Positions 33,257-44,037 are shown, counted from the first letter of the stretch. The stretch: DNA of 64,000 bases from Streptococcus pluranimalium (GCF_002953735.1 NZ_CP025536.1:1742001-1806000), one strand, 5' to 3'. A program made the numbers and translations. The notes: generated from the letters alone by a model not told the origin.

Positions 33257-35569
33257 ATGGCAACTGTCAAAACGAATACAGATGTTTTCGAAAAAGCTTG
33301 GGAAGGCTTTAAAGGAACTGATTGGAAAGAAAAAGCAAGCGTTGCTCGTTTCGTACAAGCAAACTATACTCCTTATGATGGAGACGAAAGTTTCTTAGCT
33401 GGAGTTACTGAACGCTCACTTCATATCAAAAAAATCATCGAAGATACGAAAGCAGGGTACGAAGCAACTCGTTTCCCAATGGACACACGTCCAACTTCAA
33501 TTGCTGATATCCCAGCTGGATTCATCGATAAAGAGAATGAAGTCATTTTTGGTATTCAAAATGATGAGCTCTTCAAGCTTAACTTCATGCCAAAAGGTGG
33601 TATCCGTATGGCGGAAACTACTCTTAAAGAGAATGGTTATGAACCAGATCCAGCCGTGCATGAAATCTTCACAAAATACGTAACAACCGTTAACGATGGT
33701 ATCTTCCGTGCTTACACATCAAACATCCGTCGTGCACGTCATGCACACACAGTTACTGGTCTTCCAGATGCTTACTCACGTGGACGTATTATTGGGGTTT
33801 ACGCACGTCTTGCTGTTTACGGTGCTGACTTCTTGATGCAAGAAAAAGTTAACGACTGGAATGCTATCACAGAAATCGATGAAGAATCAATCCGTCTTCG
33901 TGAAGAAATAAATCTTCAATACCAAGCTCTTGGTGAAGTAGTTAAACTTGGTGATCTTTACGGAGTTGATGTTCGACGTCCTGCTGAAAACGTTAAAGAA
34001 GCTATCCAATGGGTTAACATCGCCTTCATGGCTGTCTGCCGTGTGATCAACGGTGCTGCTACATCTCTTGGACGTGTGCCAATCGTTCTTGACATCTTTG
34101 CAGAACGCGACCTTGCTCGTGGAACATTTACAGAATCAGAAATCCAAGAATTCGTTGATGACTTCGTGCTCAAACTACGTACTGTAAAATTTGGTCGTAC
34201 AAAAGCTTACGATGCCCTTTATTCAGGTGACCCAACATTCATTACAACATCAATGGCTGGTATGGGTAACGACGGTCGTCACCGTGTGACAAAAATGGAC
34301 TACCGTTTCTTGAACACACTTGATAACATCGGTAACTCACCAGAACCAAACTTGACTGTTCTTTGGACTGACAAGTTGCCATACGCATTCCGTAAATACT
34401 GTATGGCAATGAGCCATAAACACTCTTCTATCCAATACGAAGGTGTCACAACCATGGAAAAAGATGGTTACGGTGAAATGTCATGTATCTCATGTTGTGT
34501 ATCACCGCTTGATCCAGAAAATGAAGAACAACGCCACAACATCCAATACTTCGGTGCTCGCGTTAATGTTCTTAAAGCGCTTCTTACAGGTCTTAACGGT
34601 GGATACGATGATGTTCACAAAGACTATAAAGTATTTGAAATTGACCCAGTAACAGATGATGTTCTTGATTTTGACACTGTTAAAGCTAACTTTGAAAAAT
34701 CACTTGACTGGTTGACAGATACATATGTAGATGCTCTTAACATCATTCACTACATGACTGATAAATACAACTACGAAGCTGTTCAGATGGCCTTCTTACC
34801 AAGTCACCAACGTGCTAACATGGGATTCGGTATCTGTGGATTTGCCAACACAGTTGATACATTATCAGCTATCAAATACGCTACTGTTAAACCTATCCGT
34901 GACGAAGATGGCTACATCTACGACTACGAAACTATTGGGGAATTCCCACGCTGGGGTGAAGATGATCCTCGCTCAAACGAATTGGCCGAATGGTTGATTG
35001 AAGCATACACAACTCGTCTACGTAGCCACAAACTCTACAAAGACGCTGAAGCAACTGTATCACTTCTTACCATCACTTCAAACGTTGCCTACTCTAAACA
35101 AACAGGTAACTCACCAGTTCACCGTGGTGTCTACCTCAACGAAGATGGTACTGTAAACACCTCTAAAGTTGAATTCTTCTCACCAGGTGCTAACCCATCT
35201 AACAAAGCTAACGGTGGTTGGTTGCAAAACCTTAACTCACTTGCAAGCCTTGACTTCTCATACGCTGCTGATGGTATCTCATTAACAACTCAAGTATCAC
35301 CACGTGCTCTTGGTAAATCATTCGACGAACAAGTCACAAACTTGGTAACCGTTCTCGATGGTTACTTCGAAAACGGTGGTCAACACGTTAACTTGAACGT
35401 TATGGATCTCAACGACGTTTATGAAAAAATCATGGCTGGTGAAGATGTTATCGTTCGTATCTCTGGATACTGTGTAAACACTAAATACCTCACACCAGAA
35501 CAAAAAACAGAATTGACACAACGTGTCTTCCACGAAGTTCTTTCAATGGATGATGCTATCCAAGCTTAA
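33257..35569 (+). CDS. pflB: formate C-acetyltransferase (pyruvate formate-lyase)
   Basis: A 770-residue glycyl-radical enzyme converting pyruvate and CoA to acetyl-CoA and formate under anaerobiosis. Catalytic Cys pair in [16 protein letters not shown] and the radical Gly in [16 protein letters not shown] near the C-terminus are intact. Strong AAGGAG site. Its codons are strongly biased (CGT, GGT, AAC), as in highly expressed genes. The activating enzyme PflA is not in the window. Confidence 0.97.
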   Translation: MATVKTNTDVFEKAWEGFKGTDWKEKASVARFVQANYTPYDGDESFLAGVTERSLHIKKIIEDTKAGYEATRFPMDTRPTSIADIPAGFIDKENEVIFGIQNDELFKLNFMPKGGIRMAETTLKENGYEPDPAVHEIFTKYVTTVNDGIFRAYTSNIRRARHAHTVTGLPDAYSRGRIIGVYARLAVYGADFLMQEKVNDWNAITEIDEESIRLREEINLQYQALGEVVKLGDLYGVDVRRPAENVKEAIQWVNIAFMAVCRVINGAATSLGRVPIVLDIFAERDLARGTFTESEIQEFVDDFVLKLRTVKFGRTKAYDALYSGDPTFITTSMAGMGNDGRHRVTKMDYRFLNTLDNIGNSPEPNLTVLWTDKLPYAFRKYCMAMSHKHSSIQYEGVTTMEKDGYGEMSCISCCVSPLDPENEEQRHNIQYFGARVNVLKALLTGLNGGYDDVHKDYKVFEIDPVTDDVLDFDTVKANFEKSLDWLTDTYVDALNIIHYMTDKYNYEAVQMAFLPSHQRANMGFGICGFANTVDTLSAIKYATVKPIRDEDGYIYDYETIGEFPRWGEDDPRSNELAEWLIEAYTTRLRSHKLYKDAEATVSLLTITSNVAYSKQTGNSPVHRGVYLNEDGTVNTSKVEFFSPGANPSNKANGGWLQNLNSLASLDFSYAADGISLTTQVSPRALGKSFDEQVTNLVTVLDGYFENGGQHVNLNVMDLNDVYEKIMAGEDVIVRISGYCVNTKYLTPEQKTELTQRVFHEVLSMDDAIQA

Positions 35570-35573
35570 TATC

Positions 35574-35604
35574 AAAAAACCTTGCCTTAGGGTAAGGTTT
35601 TTTT
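35574..35604 (+). terminator. pflB terminator
   Basis: AAAAAACCTTGCC/GGTAAGGTTTTTT with 4-nt loop and T run, 5 bp after the stop codon. Confidence 0.88.
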
Positions 35605-35664
35605 GTGCCTTTAAAATCCCTATAATAGCCGCAAAGAATTTACCCATTACAGTCTTATAGAACC

Positions 35665-35696
35665 AAAAAAGTCAGTTCACTCAGAACTGACTTTTA
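35665..35696 (-). terminator. terminator of the serine hydrolase-cppA operon
   Basis: AAAAGTCAGTTC/GAACTGACTTTT with 5-nt loop, flanked by A/T tracts on both sides. Confidence 0.8.
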
Positions 35697-35713
35697 TGAT
35701 AGTCTTAAAATCC

Positions 35714-36649
35714 TTAATCAAGACGAGCTAATGTCTCTTTCATGACAGCCATTAACTCTTTTCGTTTGGCAATCCATTCTGGACGATCATCCTTTTCATA
35801 AGTTCGATTAGTTAGGAAAATGACCGCTTGTTGTTTTTGACGATTAGCCATAATAAAGGGACCTGTATAACCCGTATGGTCAATCCACTCGCCTTCTAAA
35901 TTCCAACCTAAAGCGCGTGTTTTTCTATCCGAATGGCTGAGATTTTTCCATAAATTTTTGGCGAAATCATCTTTTAAATAATGTTCCAAAAACTTCTCTA
36001 AGTCCTTAACAGTTGAAAAGAGACCTGCAGACCCAGCATGCTCCTCTAAAACTTTAGCTTTAGGGTCATGAACCAGACCGTCAGTCACACCTTTTACAGT
36101 AGGAACAGCACCTAATCTTGGACCAAAACTAGTCTGTTTCAATCCCCATGGTGCAAAAATTTCCTGATCAAAAAGCTGAGCAAGCGTTAAGCCAGTCATC
36201 TCTTCTAGCATAAACCCTAATAAAAGAAAGTTGATATCAGTGTAAAGAAAATCTTTCTTATCCGTCACTGTAATCTGATTGATTGCCTCTTTCAGTGCTA
36301 CAGCATTTAACTGATCACGATTTGGAATAAAAGGATCAATCCCTGATGTATGTGTTAAAAGTTGACGAATAGTGAGTTCATCTTGTTGAAAAGCTGGATA
36401 ATAATAAGACAAAGCCTTATCAATCATTAGCTTATCTTGATTCACTAAGAAAGCGATCATGGTAGCAACACCTACAACTTTAGAGACACTCGCCAAATCA
36501 TAAACCAAATCAGGTTCGACTGGATGGTCCCCATCAATCGTCCCTATATAAAACTCCTGCCACTGTCCACTATCAAAAATAGCCAGACTAGCACCATGAT
36601 AGAGATCTTGAGTCATTTGTTGATTGATTTTTTCGAGGATTTTTTTCAT
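35714..36649 (-). CDS. beta-lactamase-fold serine hydrolase
   Basis: A 311-residue class C beta-lactamase/DD-peptidase-like protein. SxxK nucleophile motif in DLASVSKVVG (~residues 51-60), a YTD motif in FLYTDINFLLLG in place of Y-x-N, and HTGYTG for the KTG-like motif. No signal peptide or membrane anchor, so a cytoplasmic hydrolase rather than a penicillin-binding protein is likely. It starts 6 bp after cppA. Confidence 0.85.
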   Translation of the reverse strand: MKKILEKINQQMTQDLYHGASLAIFDSGQWQEFYIGTIDGDHPVEPDLVYDLASVSKVVGVATMIAFLVNQDKLMIDKALSYYYPAFQQDELTIRQLLTHTSGIDPFIPNRDQLNAVALKEAINQITVTDKKDFLYTDINFLLLGFMLEEMTGLTLAQLFDQEIFAPWGLKQTSFGPRLGAVPTVKGVTDGLVHDPKAKVLEEHAGSAGLFSTVKDLEKFLEHYLKDDFAKNLWKNLSHSDRKTRALGWNLEGEWIDHTGYTGPFIMANRQKQQAVIFLTNRTYEKDDRPEWIAKRKELMAVMKETLARLD

Positions 36650-36655
36650 AGACCT

Positions 36656-37405
36656 TTATTTAGTAAACCAAATTTCAATATTACTTGGATCTGAAACAAC
36701 GACTACGCGAGCCTTCTTATCAATGTAAGGAGACAAACCTTTGTCAACCAAATAATCATATAAAGCAACCAAATCATACTCTTCTGATACTTGGAATTCA
36801 AAGAATTCAATATCCCAAGTAATTTGAGGTTCAATAGTCAAATCTGGACCTTCTGCTGTCTCAAAAGTCAATTTAAAAGGAAGGTTTCCTTCAAAGACGT
36901 CTTGGTAGAATGCTTGACTAGCACTTGAATTGGGAACGTTTAAAACAACTTCTTCCACATGGAAATCCGATAAACCTTTAAATTCCGGATCAAGGTCAAC
37001 TTCAACAGAAGTCACTTGTTCCAAATCTTCAATAGCATTCTCAGCATGAATTAAGATGGCATCTCCTTGAGGAGATACCGTTTCAAAAGCATATCCTTCT
37101 TCACCCTTAAATAGATGGCGAGCTTCAGCACCTCGTGCCAGTAACTGCGCTATCTCAGAAGCCTGAGCTTTGATAACAATACAATTTAACTTCTTAGTAC
37201 CTTCAACCGCCCTTGTCCGATAAGTTGGAGATTCTTCTATGGTAAAGCGAATTTCTTTAGATGCATGACCAGATAAAAAAGCCAAGGCATTTTCTTCACT
37301 AACTAGCTTCATGCCAAGATTTTTTTGTAAGAATTCTAAATTTAAATCTTTTTCTTTTACCCTTATTACTGGTGTCTTAAAGGTAATACCTGTAAATAAT
37401 GACAT
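36656..37405 (-). CDS. cppA: CppA family protein (C3-degrading proteinase family)
   Basis: A 249-residue protein with two VOC-like halves matching CppA_N (TGITFKTPVIRVKEKDLNLE, ENALAFLSGH) and CppA_C (HVEEVVLNVPNSSASQAFYQ). Pneumococcal CppA was named for complement C3 degradation, but the fold is glyoxalase-like and there is no secretion signal, so the role is uncertain. ATG 37405 has a GAGGAGG site; an upstream in-frame start adds 17 unconserved residues. Confidence 0.85.
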   Translation of the reverse strand: MSLFTGITFKTPVIRVKEKDLNLEFLQKNLGMKLVSEENALAFLSGHASKEIRFTIEESPTYRTRAVEGTKKLNCIVIKAQASEIAQLLARGAEARHLFKGEEGYAFETVSPQGDAILIHAENAIEDLEQVTSVEVDLDPEFKGLSDFHVEEVVLNVPNSSASQAFYQDVFEGNLPFKLTFETAEGPDLTIEPQITWDIEFFEFQVSEEYDLVALYDYLVDKGLSPYIDKKARVVVVSDPSNIEIWFTK

Positions 37406-37528
37406 AATGTCCTCCTCACTCCTAATTATTGTATGCGAAAATATCTTTTTTGACAAGAAATTATATGTAAGTTAGAGATTTTGATGAGGGTTATTTACAT
37501 TTCAAGATTTTTTCAGTAAACTGGTAGA

Positions 37529-38434
37529 ATGGCTGAAAATATTATCTTACATCTCATACAAATTTTCTTGGTAGTAGCCATTATTACCATCACAAGTTAC
37601 CTCATTTTTCATATTAAAAAACATCGTATTAATCCATTTAAACGTTTTTGGATGGGCTTTGGGATTGGTTTAATCACCGATCTTCTCGATACACTGGGAA
37701 TTGGGTCATTTGCTACGACAACAACTTTATTCAAAGCGACTAAGATGATTGACGATGATAGTCAACTACCAGGAACCATGAATGCCGTTCATGTTATCCC
37801 TGTTCTCATTCAATCACTTTGCTTTATCCTAGTCGTTAATGTCGAGCCTCTAACACTCGTTAGTATGGCTGCCGCTTCCTTTGTCGGTGCTCTCTTTGGA
37901 ACAAAACTCACTAAAAACTGGCACACACCAACCGTCCAAGCTATACTAGGTACACTTCTTATCATTGCTGCATTTATCAGTATCTACCGCATGTGGACTA
38001 ATCCTGGCGCCGATATTGTTGACAGCGCCCACGGTCTAGAAGGCATTTGGTTAGTCGTCGGTATCGTTTTCAATCTCATCATCGGTGTCTTAATGACTAT
38101 GGGGCTTGGTAATTATGCTCCTGAGTTGATTTTTTTCTCACTGATGGGATTAAGCCCTGCTGTCGCAATGCCAGTCATGATGCTTGATGCTGCTATGATT
38201 ATGACTGCCTCCACAACCCAGTTTGTAAAAAATAATCGTGTTAGTTGGAATGGCTATGCCGGTATGGTTTTTGGAGGGATTGTTGGTGTTTTAATCGCTG
38301 TTGCTTTCCTGTCAAATCTCAACCTCAATAGTTTGAAAGTGCTTGTCATCGTCATTGTACTCTTTACAGGAAGCATGTTAATTCGCTCATCCTTAAAACC
38401 TCAACTCAAGGATAAACAAAGCAGATACCATTAA
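37529..38434 (+). CDS. TauE/SafE family anion transporter
   Basis: A 301-residue membrane protein with about eight segments. The family core is GFGIGLITDLLDTLGIGSFA (residues ~45-65) and its repeat MGLGNYAPELIFFSLMGLSP. TauE/SafE proteins export or import sulfite, sulfoacetate or related anions; the substrate here is unknown. The ATG is embedded in a TAGAAT hexamer and has no clear ribosome site, so the exact start is uncertain. Confidence 0.82.
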   Translation: MAENIILHLIQIFLVVAIITITSYLIFHIKKHRINPFKRFWMGFGIGLITDLLDTLGIGSFATTTTLFKATKMIDDDSQLPGTMNAVHVIPVLIQSLCFILVVNVEPLTLVSMAAASFVGALFGTKLTKNWHTPTVQAILGTLLIIAAFISIYRMWTNPGADIVDSAHGLEGIWLVVGIVFNLIIGVLMTMGLGNYAPELIFFSLMGLSPAVAMPVMMLDAAMIMTASTTQFVKNNRVSWNGYAGMVFGGIVGVLIAVAFLSNLNLNSLKVLVIVIVLFTGSMLIRSSLKPQLKDKQSRYH

Positions 38435-38504
38435 ACGATATAAAGGACGACCAACTTTGATAGATTTTCCTAAAAAGTAGTTGTCCTTTTCATCAGCTAA
38501 ACAA

Positions 38505-38537
38505 AAAAATCCCTGAAACAGTTTCAAGGATTTTTTA
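38505..38537 (-). terminator. glpF terminator
   Basis: AAAAAATCCCTGAAAC/GTTTCAAGGATTTTTT stem with one mismatch, T run on the minus strand. A weaker GGAC..GTCC dyad for the plus-strand transporter lies at about 38440-38490. Confidence 0.75.
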
Positions 38538-38543
38538 TTTAGC

Positions 38544-39395
38544 TTATGCGTAAAGTAATTTGTAAAGCGCTACTGCTGCGATACTTGCAAGGATTGGAGC
38601 CAAAACTGGAACCCATGCATACCACCATCTTGAGCCACCTTTGTGGTCTCCAAGAACTGATTTTGGTAGGAGATGGTGCAACAAACGTGGACCGAAGTCA
38701 CGCGCTGGGTTAAGACCAGGACCAGTAGGACCACCAAGACTAGCAACAAGTGCCATAACAAGGAAACCAAGAGCCATATGAGAAACAGCTTGTCCAGCGT
38801 TAAGGTGTGCACCGATTTGTACTTTAGCTGTAATATCTGATGTATTCAAACCTTGTGTTGTAGCAAATTGAGCAACTTCTGCACCAAAGAAATTTTTGGT
38901 CATTGCCATAGCACCCAAAAATAGAACGAATGATCCGAAAAATTCATTAATGAAGCCGTTAATTTGCGCACCTTTACGAGTGTCGACAACATCAGTATCA
39001 AGAGCTGAAATCGTTGAGAAAGAACCCAAGATATGACCTGAATTTTCAGTAGCTAAATAGTAAGGACGGTAAGCTGCCACAACAACTGCTTGACCTGCCA
39101 TAGCACCAAGAATTTGAGCAATGATATAAGGAGCTACTTGTGCCCATGGGAAGTAACCAGAAACCGCTAAACCAAGTGTGAAAGCTGGATTGATGTGGTT
39201 ACCAGAAACATTACCAAACATAAGAGCAGGGATCATAACACCCATACCGTAACCAACTGCAATGGTTAACCAGCCACTCGCATGACCTTTTGTGCCTTTA
39301 AGTTCCACATTGGCAACAGCTCCATTTCCTAAAATAATAAGAAAAGCTGTTCCAAGAAATTCTGTAATATATTTTACAGTCCATGTAACATCCAT
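38544..39395 (-). CDS. glpF: glycerol uptake facilitator / aquaporin (MIP family)
   Basis: A 283-residue MIP channel with six membrane segments and both pore half-helices: HINPAFTLG (first NPA) and LNPARDFGPR (second NPA, with selectivity-filter Arg; the Asp after it favours glycerol channels). It carries glycerol and perhaps water or dihydroxyacetone. It sits back to back with pepX, the usual streptococcal arrangement. It may serve the glycerol dehydrogenase-like enzyme at 1068. Confidence 0.92.
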   Translation of the reverse strand: MDVTWTVKYITEFLGTAFLIILGNGAVANVELKGTKGHASGWLTIAVGYGMGVMIPALMFGNVSGNHINPAFTLGLAVSGYFPWAQVAPYIIAQILGAMAGQAVVVAAYRPYYLATENSGHILGSFSTISALDTDVVDTRKGAQINGFINEFFGSFVLFLGAMAMTKNFFGAEVAQFATTQGLNTSDITAKVQIGAHLNAGQAVSHMALGFLVMALVASLGGPTGPGLNPARDFGPRLLHHLLPKSVLGDHKGGSRWWYAWVPVLAPILASIAAVALYKLLYA

Positions 39396-39517
39396 GATTT
39401 TAAATATCCTTTCGAATTAGTGAATTTTTTATTTTTCGACATTCACCATTTTATCAAGTATAATGGATAAAGTAAAGCTAATCTCAAAATTAAAACGTTT
39501 ACTTAAGGAGATTGTCT

Positions 39518-41797
39518 ATGAAATACAACCAATATAGCTATATTCCAACCCCATCAAATCAAGTCTACCAAGAAATGAATGAGTTGGGCTTTTCCATCTC
39601 TCCAGAAAAGTCTTTAAAAGCCAATCTGGAAGCCTTCACACGTAAAATCCTATCCTTACAATTCCAAGATACCGACTATGCCTTATCGACTATGATTGCA
39701 GACTTTGACTGTGACCTCCTATCATTTTTTCATAGTCAGCAAGACTTGACTGAGAAGCATTTCAATACTATCGCTCTTCAATTGCTTGGATTTGTCCCAA
39801 ACGTTGACTTTACAGACGTAGCTAAGTTTGTTGAGGAAATTGCTTTTCCAGTGTCATTCACCGAAGGTGACCGAGCCCTATACCACCTCTTAGCCACTCG
39901 CACTCAGTCTGGTAATACGTTGATTGATAGCCTAGTTGCTAAAAACTTGATTCCTATTACCAATGACTATCACTATTTTAACGGAAAAAGTCTGGCAACC
40001 TTCGATACACATGATGTCATTCAGGAAATTGTCTACGTAGAATCAGGGGTTGATACCGATAACGATGGTCAAATCGATCTCGTTAAAGTTTCTATTATCC
40101 GACCTAAAACTAGTAGGAAACTACCTGCTATGATGACAGCTAGTCCCTATCATCAAGGTGTGAATGAACCAGCTAGTGATCGTTTAACACACAAAATGGA
40201 AGGGGAGCTTCTCAAAAAAGAGAAGGGGAACATTTCTGTCGAAAAACAAGACATCACCCTTCTAACATCAGACAGCGATGCCAAAGAAGTACAAGAAACC
40301 GAAGAAACCTTCTTGTATCCAAATAGTTACACTCTCAATGACTATATGTTAGCACGTGGTTTTGCCAATGTTTATGTATCAGGAATCGGTACCATCCAGT
40401 CTGATGGCTTTATGACGACTGGCGATTACTATCAAGTGCAGGCCTACAAAGCCGTTATAGACTGGTTAAATGGACGAGCACGTGCCTTTACCAGTCGTGA
40501 CCGAAAACGCAGCATCAAAGCCGCTTGGACAACTGGTAAGGTAGCAACAACAGGACTTTCTTACTTAGGAACCATGTCAAATGCTTTAGCAACAACAGGA
40601 GTCCAAGGGCTCGAAGTAGTCATTGCCGAAGCAGGTATTTCTTCATGGTATAACTACTATCGTGAAAATGGTTTGGTTACAAGCCCAGGAGGCTATCCAG
40701 GAGAGGATCTAGATACACTAACAGAGTTTACCTACTCACGTAACCTGGCTGCTGGAGACTACCTTCGTCAAAATGATAAGTATCAAGAGTTTCTTAAAGA
40801 ACAAAGCGCAGTCATTTCCCGTGAAACTGGCGACTACAGCCAATTCTGGCATGATCGTAACTACGTCATTCACGCTGACAATGTAAAAGCCCGTGTCGTC
40901 TTTACCCATGGAACACAAGATTGGAATGTTAAACCGATCAATGTTTACAATATGTTTAACGCTCTACCAGACCATGTTTCTAAACATCTCTTTCTACATC
41001 ATGGCGCCCATATTTATATGAATGCTTGGCAATCCATTGATTTTAGAGAATCGATGAACGCTCTTTTAAGTCAACTTATTTTGAAACAAGATAGCCAATT
41101 CGATTTACCAAAAGTTATCTGGCAAGATAATACGGTAGAGCAAACATGGCAAACTCTTGATACATTTGGTAGTAGCCAAAATGAAAGTTTAGCGCTTGGT
41201 TCTGGTCAACAGATTATTGAAAACTGCTATGATGAAGAAGAGTTTACTCGTTACGGCAAAGATTTTAATGCTTTTAAAGCTGATTTATTCGATGGTAAAG
41301 CTAATGCCATAACACTTGATTTAGAAATTCCTAAACACTTCCGTATCAATGGCCGCATCAAGCTTAACCTTACAGTCAAATCAAGCACTGATAAAGGGCT
41401 TCTTTCCTCTCAAATCTTAGAACTTGGTAGTCAGAAATACCTACAAGCGATCCCTACACCTAAAGGAAATAGTGTTGATAATGGTCGTTTCTTCCAAATG
41501 GAAGCTTTGCGAGAGTTACCTTTCAAAGAAACTAGCTCGCGCGTTATTACCAAGGGGCATCTTAACCTTCAAAATCGCTATGATTTACTAAGTATTGAAG
41601 AAATCAGTCCTAATCAGTGGATGACCTTCTCACTGGAGCTACAACCAACCATCTATGACATCAAAGATGGGGCAAAACTGCGTGTCATTTTATACACCAC
41701 AGACTTTGAACACACTATTCGAGATAATTCAGATTATCAACTGACCCTAGATTTAGACCAGTCTTCTATTCAGATACCAATTGATTTAATCAGTTAA
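39518..41797 (+). CDS. pepX: Xaa-Pro dipeptidyl-peptidase
   Basis: A 759-residue intracellular X-prolyl dipeptidyl aminopeptidase (S15), releasing Xaa-Pro pairs from peptides. Catalytic Ser in GLSYLGTMSNALA, Asp in THGTQDWNVKP and His in HHGAHIYMN are all present, within an alpha/beta-hydrolase core plus N-terminal helical and C-terminal jelly-roll domains. ATG 39518 follows AAGGAG by 7 nt. An AAACGTTTA dyad (~39490) upstream resembles a cre. It pairs with the peptide-uptake lipoprotein gene downstream. Confidence 0.96.
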   Translation: MKYNQYSYIPTPSNQVYQEMNELGFSISPEKSLKANLEAFTRKILSLQFQDTDYALSTMIADFDCDLLSFFHSQQDLTEKHFNTIALQLLGFVPNVDFTDVAKFVEEIAFPVSFTEGDRALYHLLATRTQSGNTLIDSLVAKNLIPITNDYHYFNGKSLATFDTHDVIQEIVYVESGVDTDNDGQIDLVKVSIIRPKTSRKLPAMMTASPYHQGVNEPASDRLTHKMEGELLKKEKGNISVEKQDITLLTSDSDAKEVQETEETFLYPNSYTLNDYMLARGFANVYVSGIGTIQSDGFMTTGDYYQVQAYKAVIDWLNGRARAFTSRDRKRSIKAAWTTGKVATTGLSYLGTMSNALATTGVQGLEVVIAEAGISSWYNYYRENGLVTSPGGYPGEDLDTLTEFTYSRNLAAGDYLRQNDKYQEFLKEQSAVISRETGDYSQFWHDRNYVIHADNVKARVVFTHGTQDWNVKPINVYNMFNALPDHVSKHLFLHHGAHIYMNAWQSIDFRESMNALLSQLILKQDSQFDLPKVIWQDNTVEQTWQTLDTFGSSQNESLALGSGQQIIENCYDEEEFTRYGKDFNAFKADLFDGKANAITLDLEIPKHFRINGRIKLNLTVKSSTDKGLLSSQILELGSQKYLQAIPTPKGNSVDNGRFFQMEALRELPFKETSSRVITKGHLNLQNRYDLLSIEEISPNQWMTFSLELQPTIYDIKDGAKLRVILYTTDFEHTIRDNSDYQLTLDLDQSSIQIPIDLIS

Positions 41798-41966
41798 TTT
41801 AGCCTAAGTAGCTACAAGCAACTCATCAAAATCAAGAAGACCTGACTGACTTCTTTTAAATTCAAAAGGCATAGATTCAATGTTTTTAACAACATCATTC
41901 TATGTCTTTTTCTATGTTCTAAAATGTCTATCCACCTTCTGTGCATTGCCACATCACACTTGATGC

Positions 41967-42000
41967 CCTCAAAAAATCACCCCTTGAATCTTCAAGGGAT
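41967..42000 (-). terminator. terminator of the peptide-binding protein gene
   Basis: CCCTTGAA/TTCAAGGG stem (41981-41998) with a TTTTTT tract on the minus strand. Confidence 0.8.
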
Positions 42001-42011
42001 GAAATCTAACT

Positions 42012-43673
42012 TTATTTATGCGCGTGAACGAAATCTACTGTTAAACCAGTTGAATTACGTACCAATTCTTTCACATCTGGATTTTGAAGTCCTTGTGAAT
42101 TGAGGTAGTAAATTGGGTTATAAAGTGCATTGTCATACAAAGCTTTTTCAGCTGCTTTGTAGTTCTCAGCTGCTTTTTGTGGATCCATAGCATTTTCAGT
42201 AATAGCTGATTTATAAGCCTTGTCATAATCAGCATTTGATGATTTACCATAGTTATAAGCAGCATCTGATGTGAAGAGCCCGTAGAAAGTTGATCCTTCT
42301 GGATAGTCACCACCCCATGAAACAAGAGCAACTTCAAAGTTTTGATTCTTAGTATCTTCTAAACGTTGTTTAAAGGTTACAAATTTTTCTTCAACAGTCA
42401 ATCCAGGTAGAGCTTCTTCCCATGTACTCTTGAGATAATCAACTGCATTCTTGGCTGCTGGTGAATCTGAATCTGCTGTAACTATCAATGTTAAGGAATC
42501 TTGTCCCAACTCTTTTAACCCTTCTTCAAAGAGTTTAGTTGCTTCTTTAGCATCGTATTGATAACCAGGTGCTACAAATTCCGTTAAATCGTCACCATTT
42601 TCTAAAGTTTGAAGACCAGTTGGAACAAGTGCAGTCGCTGGAATTGACCCCGTATCCACTGCTGCTTCTACAATTCCCTCACGGTCTGTCGCTAAGTTAA
42701 GAGCTTGACGAACCTTATCATTCATCAATGCTTTAACGTTACCTGTTTGATTGTAAACCATGTAAGTCGTACGGGCTGCTGGTACATCAACCACATCTTT
42801 GTTTTTCTTGTTGGCGTTATAGATAGCTGATGTTCCTGAAATATCAGCAAAGTCCAAATCACCCTGTTTATACATTTGAACAGCTGTATCAGGTTTTTTA
42901 ATCACCTCAACGTTGACCGTTTCAGTTTCTACATTTTTGGCATCCCAATATTCTTTATTCTTAACGAGTTTAAAACCACCATTTGAACCATTCCAGCCCT
43001 CAACCTTATAAGGTCCAGAATATAGCATATCCTCTGATGTTGTTGCATAATCCTCACCAGCTTTTTCCACAAATTCTTTTTTCTGTGGCAAGAAGTTAGA
43101 GAAGGCAAGGTAGTTCATAAATTGCGGTGCAGGATTGGTCAAGGTAAAGATAACCTTGTTACCTTCAGCTTTGACACCAAGTTTGTTGAGATCTTTTTCC
43201 TCACCACTGTTAATCTTATCAGCATTTTCCAAGTGAGCCTCAACTGCTAAATAAGCATACTCTGATGCCGTCTTAGGATCAACAATACGTTGCCATGAAT
43301 AAACGAAATCTTCCGCAGTCAAGTCACTACCATCTGACCACTTAAGACCATCACGAAGGGTTGCTGTATAGGTCAAGCCATCTTCAGAAACATCCACTTT
43401 TTTAGCCAAGTCAGGACGTGTCCCATTTTTACCATCCAAACGCAACAAGTTACCACCAGAGTTACCAATAGCGACGTTTGAATATTGGTCTGTATTTTTA
43501 GAAATATCCAAAGTTGAAATATCCGTTGGAACATACCAATTAATCGTATCCTTGTCACCTTCAGCTGACTTTGAAGAACCACCATTACCACATGCTGCTA
43601 AAACAGCAACAGAGGCAAAAGCAATAGCTCCATATCCTAAACGCTTCCAAGTAGCTTGCTTAACTAATACCAT
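42012..43673 (-). CDS. oligopeptide ABC transporter substrate-binding lipoprotein (OppA/AmiA type)
   Basis: A 553-residue SBP_bac_5 protein. Lipoprotein signal: KRLGYGAIAFASVAVLAACG with Cys ~31 as the lipid site. Family core: PTDISTLDISKNTDQYS, LRDGLKWSDGSDLTAEDFVY and MVYNQTGNVKALMNDKVRQA. It binds oligopeptides for an Opp/Ami permease encoded elsewhere. AGGAG precedes ATG 43673 by 8 nt; two upstream ATGs lack correct spacing. Two CodY-like boxes lie upstream, consistent with nutritional control. Confidence 0.9.
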   Translation of the reverse strand: MVLVKQATWKRLGYGAIAFASVAVLAACGNGGSSKSAEGDKDTINWYVPTDISTLDISKNTDQYSNVAIGNSGGNLLRLDGKNGTRPDLAKKVDVSEDGLTYTATLRDGLKWSDGSDLTAEDFVYSWQRIVDPKTASEYAYLAVEAHLENADKINSGEEKDLNKLGVKAEGNKVIFTLTNPAPQFMNYLAFSNFLPQKKEFVEKAGEDYATTSEDMLYSGPYKVEGWNGSNGGFKLVKNKEYWDAKNVETETVNVEVIKKPDTAVQMYKQGDLDFADISGTSAIYNANKKNKDVVDVPAARTTYMVYNQTGNVKALMNDKVRQALNLATDREGIVEAAVDTGSIPATALVPTGLQTLENGDDLTEFVAPGYQYDAKEATKLFEEGLKELGQDSLTLIVTADSDSPAAKNAVDYLKSTWEEALPGLTVEEKFVTFKQRLEDTKNQNFEVALVSWGGDYPEGSTFYGLFTSDAAYNYGKSSNADYDKAYKSAITENAMDPQKAAENYKAAEKALYDNALYNPIYYLNSQGLQNPDVKELVRNSTGLTVDFVHAHK

Positions 43674-43718
43674 ACTCATAACTCCTATCATTCATCTATC
43701 TCACTATAAAACAGACGA

Positions 43719-43801
43719 AATTTTCTAAAAATTGTTATGTTAGCTAGTTTAACACAAGTTTTTTAAAAAAGGAATACTTTTTTGACAATTTTCTGAATTT
43801 T
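43719..43801 (-). promoter_or_regulatory. two CodY-type boxes upstream of the peptide-binding protein
   Basis: AATTTTCTAAAAATT (43719-43733) has one mismatch and AATTTTCTGAATTTT (43787-43801) two mismatches to the CodY consensus AATTTTCWGAAAATT. They lie 46 and 114 bp upstream of the start codon. Confidence 0.6.
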
Positions 43802-43908
43802 ATTTCGATTTTATATTTAAACAATAAATAGTCGTATAAATGCACATATCATACTGACATGACTTCTTAGTTGTATAAGAAAACATTTTCCAAGATATTT
43901 CAGTCATT

Positions 43909-43936
43909 TTGTCCTGAAGCTCAAACATGATATAAT
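43909..43936 (+). promoter_or_regulatory. promoter for the transcript containing the left 157-bp repeat
   Basis: TTGTCC (43909-43914), 16 bp, TATAAT (43931-43936). Downstream the leader holds hairpins GATCC/GGATC (~43977-43991) and CAAGGG/CCCTTG (~43999-44015), an AAAGGA site and a 28-codon frame from 44038. Confidence 0.5.
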
Positions 43937-44037
43937 ACTAGATGATCAGTCATTACATGACATTCTGATCCAGTTTGGATCACTATGATAATTAAACAAG
44001 GGAAAAACCCTTGATACGAAAGGAATATAGAAAATAC

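Noticed and set aside
33137..33358. 73-codon minus-strand frame across the pflB promoter
   Set aside because: Antisense to the pflB start and promoter; no ribosome site.
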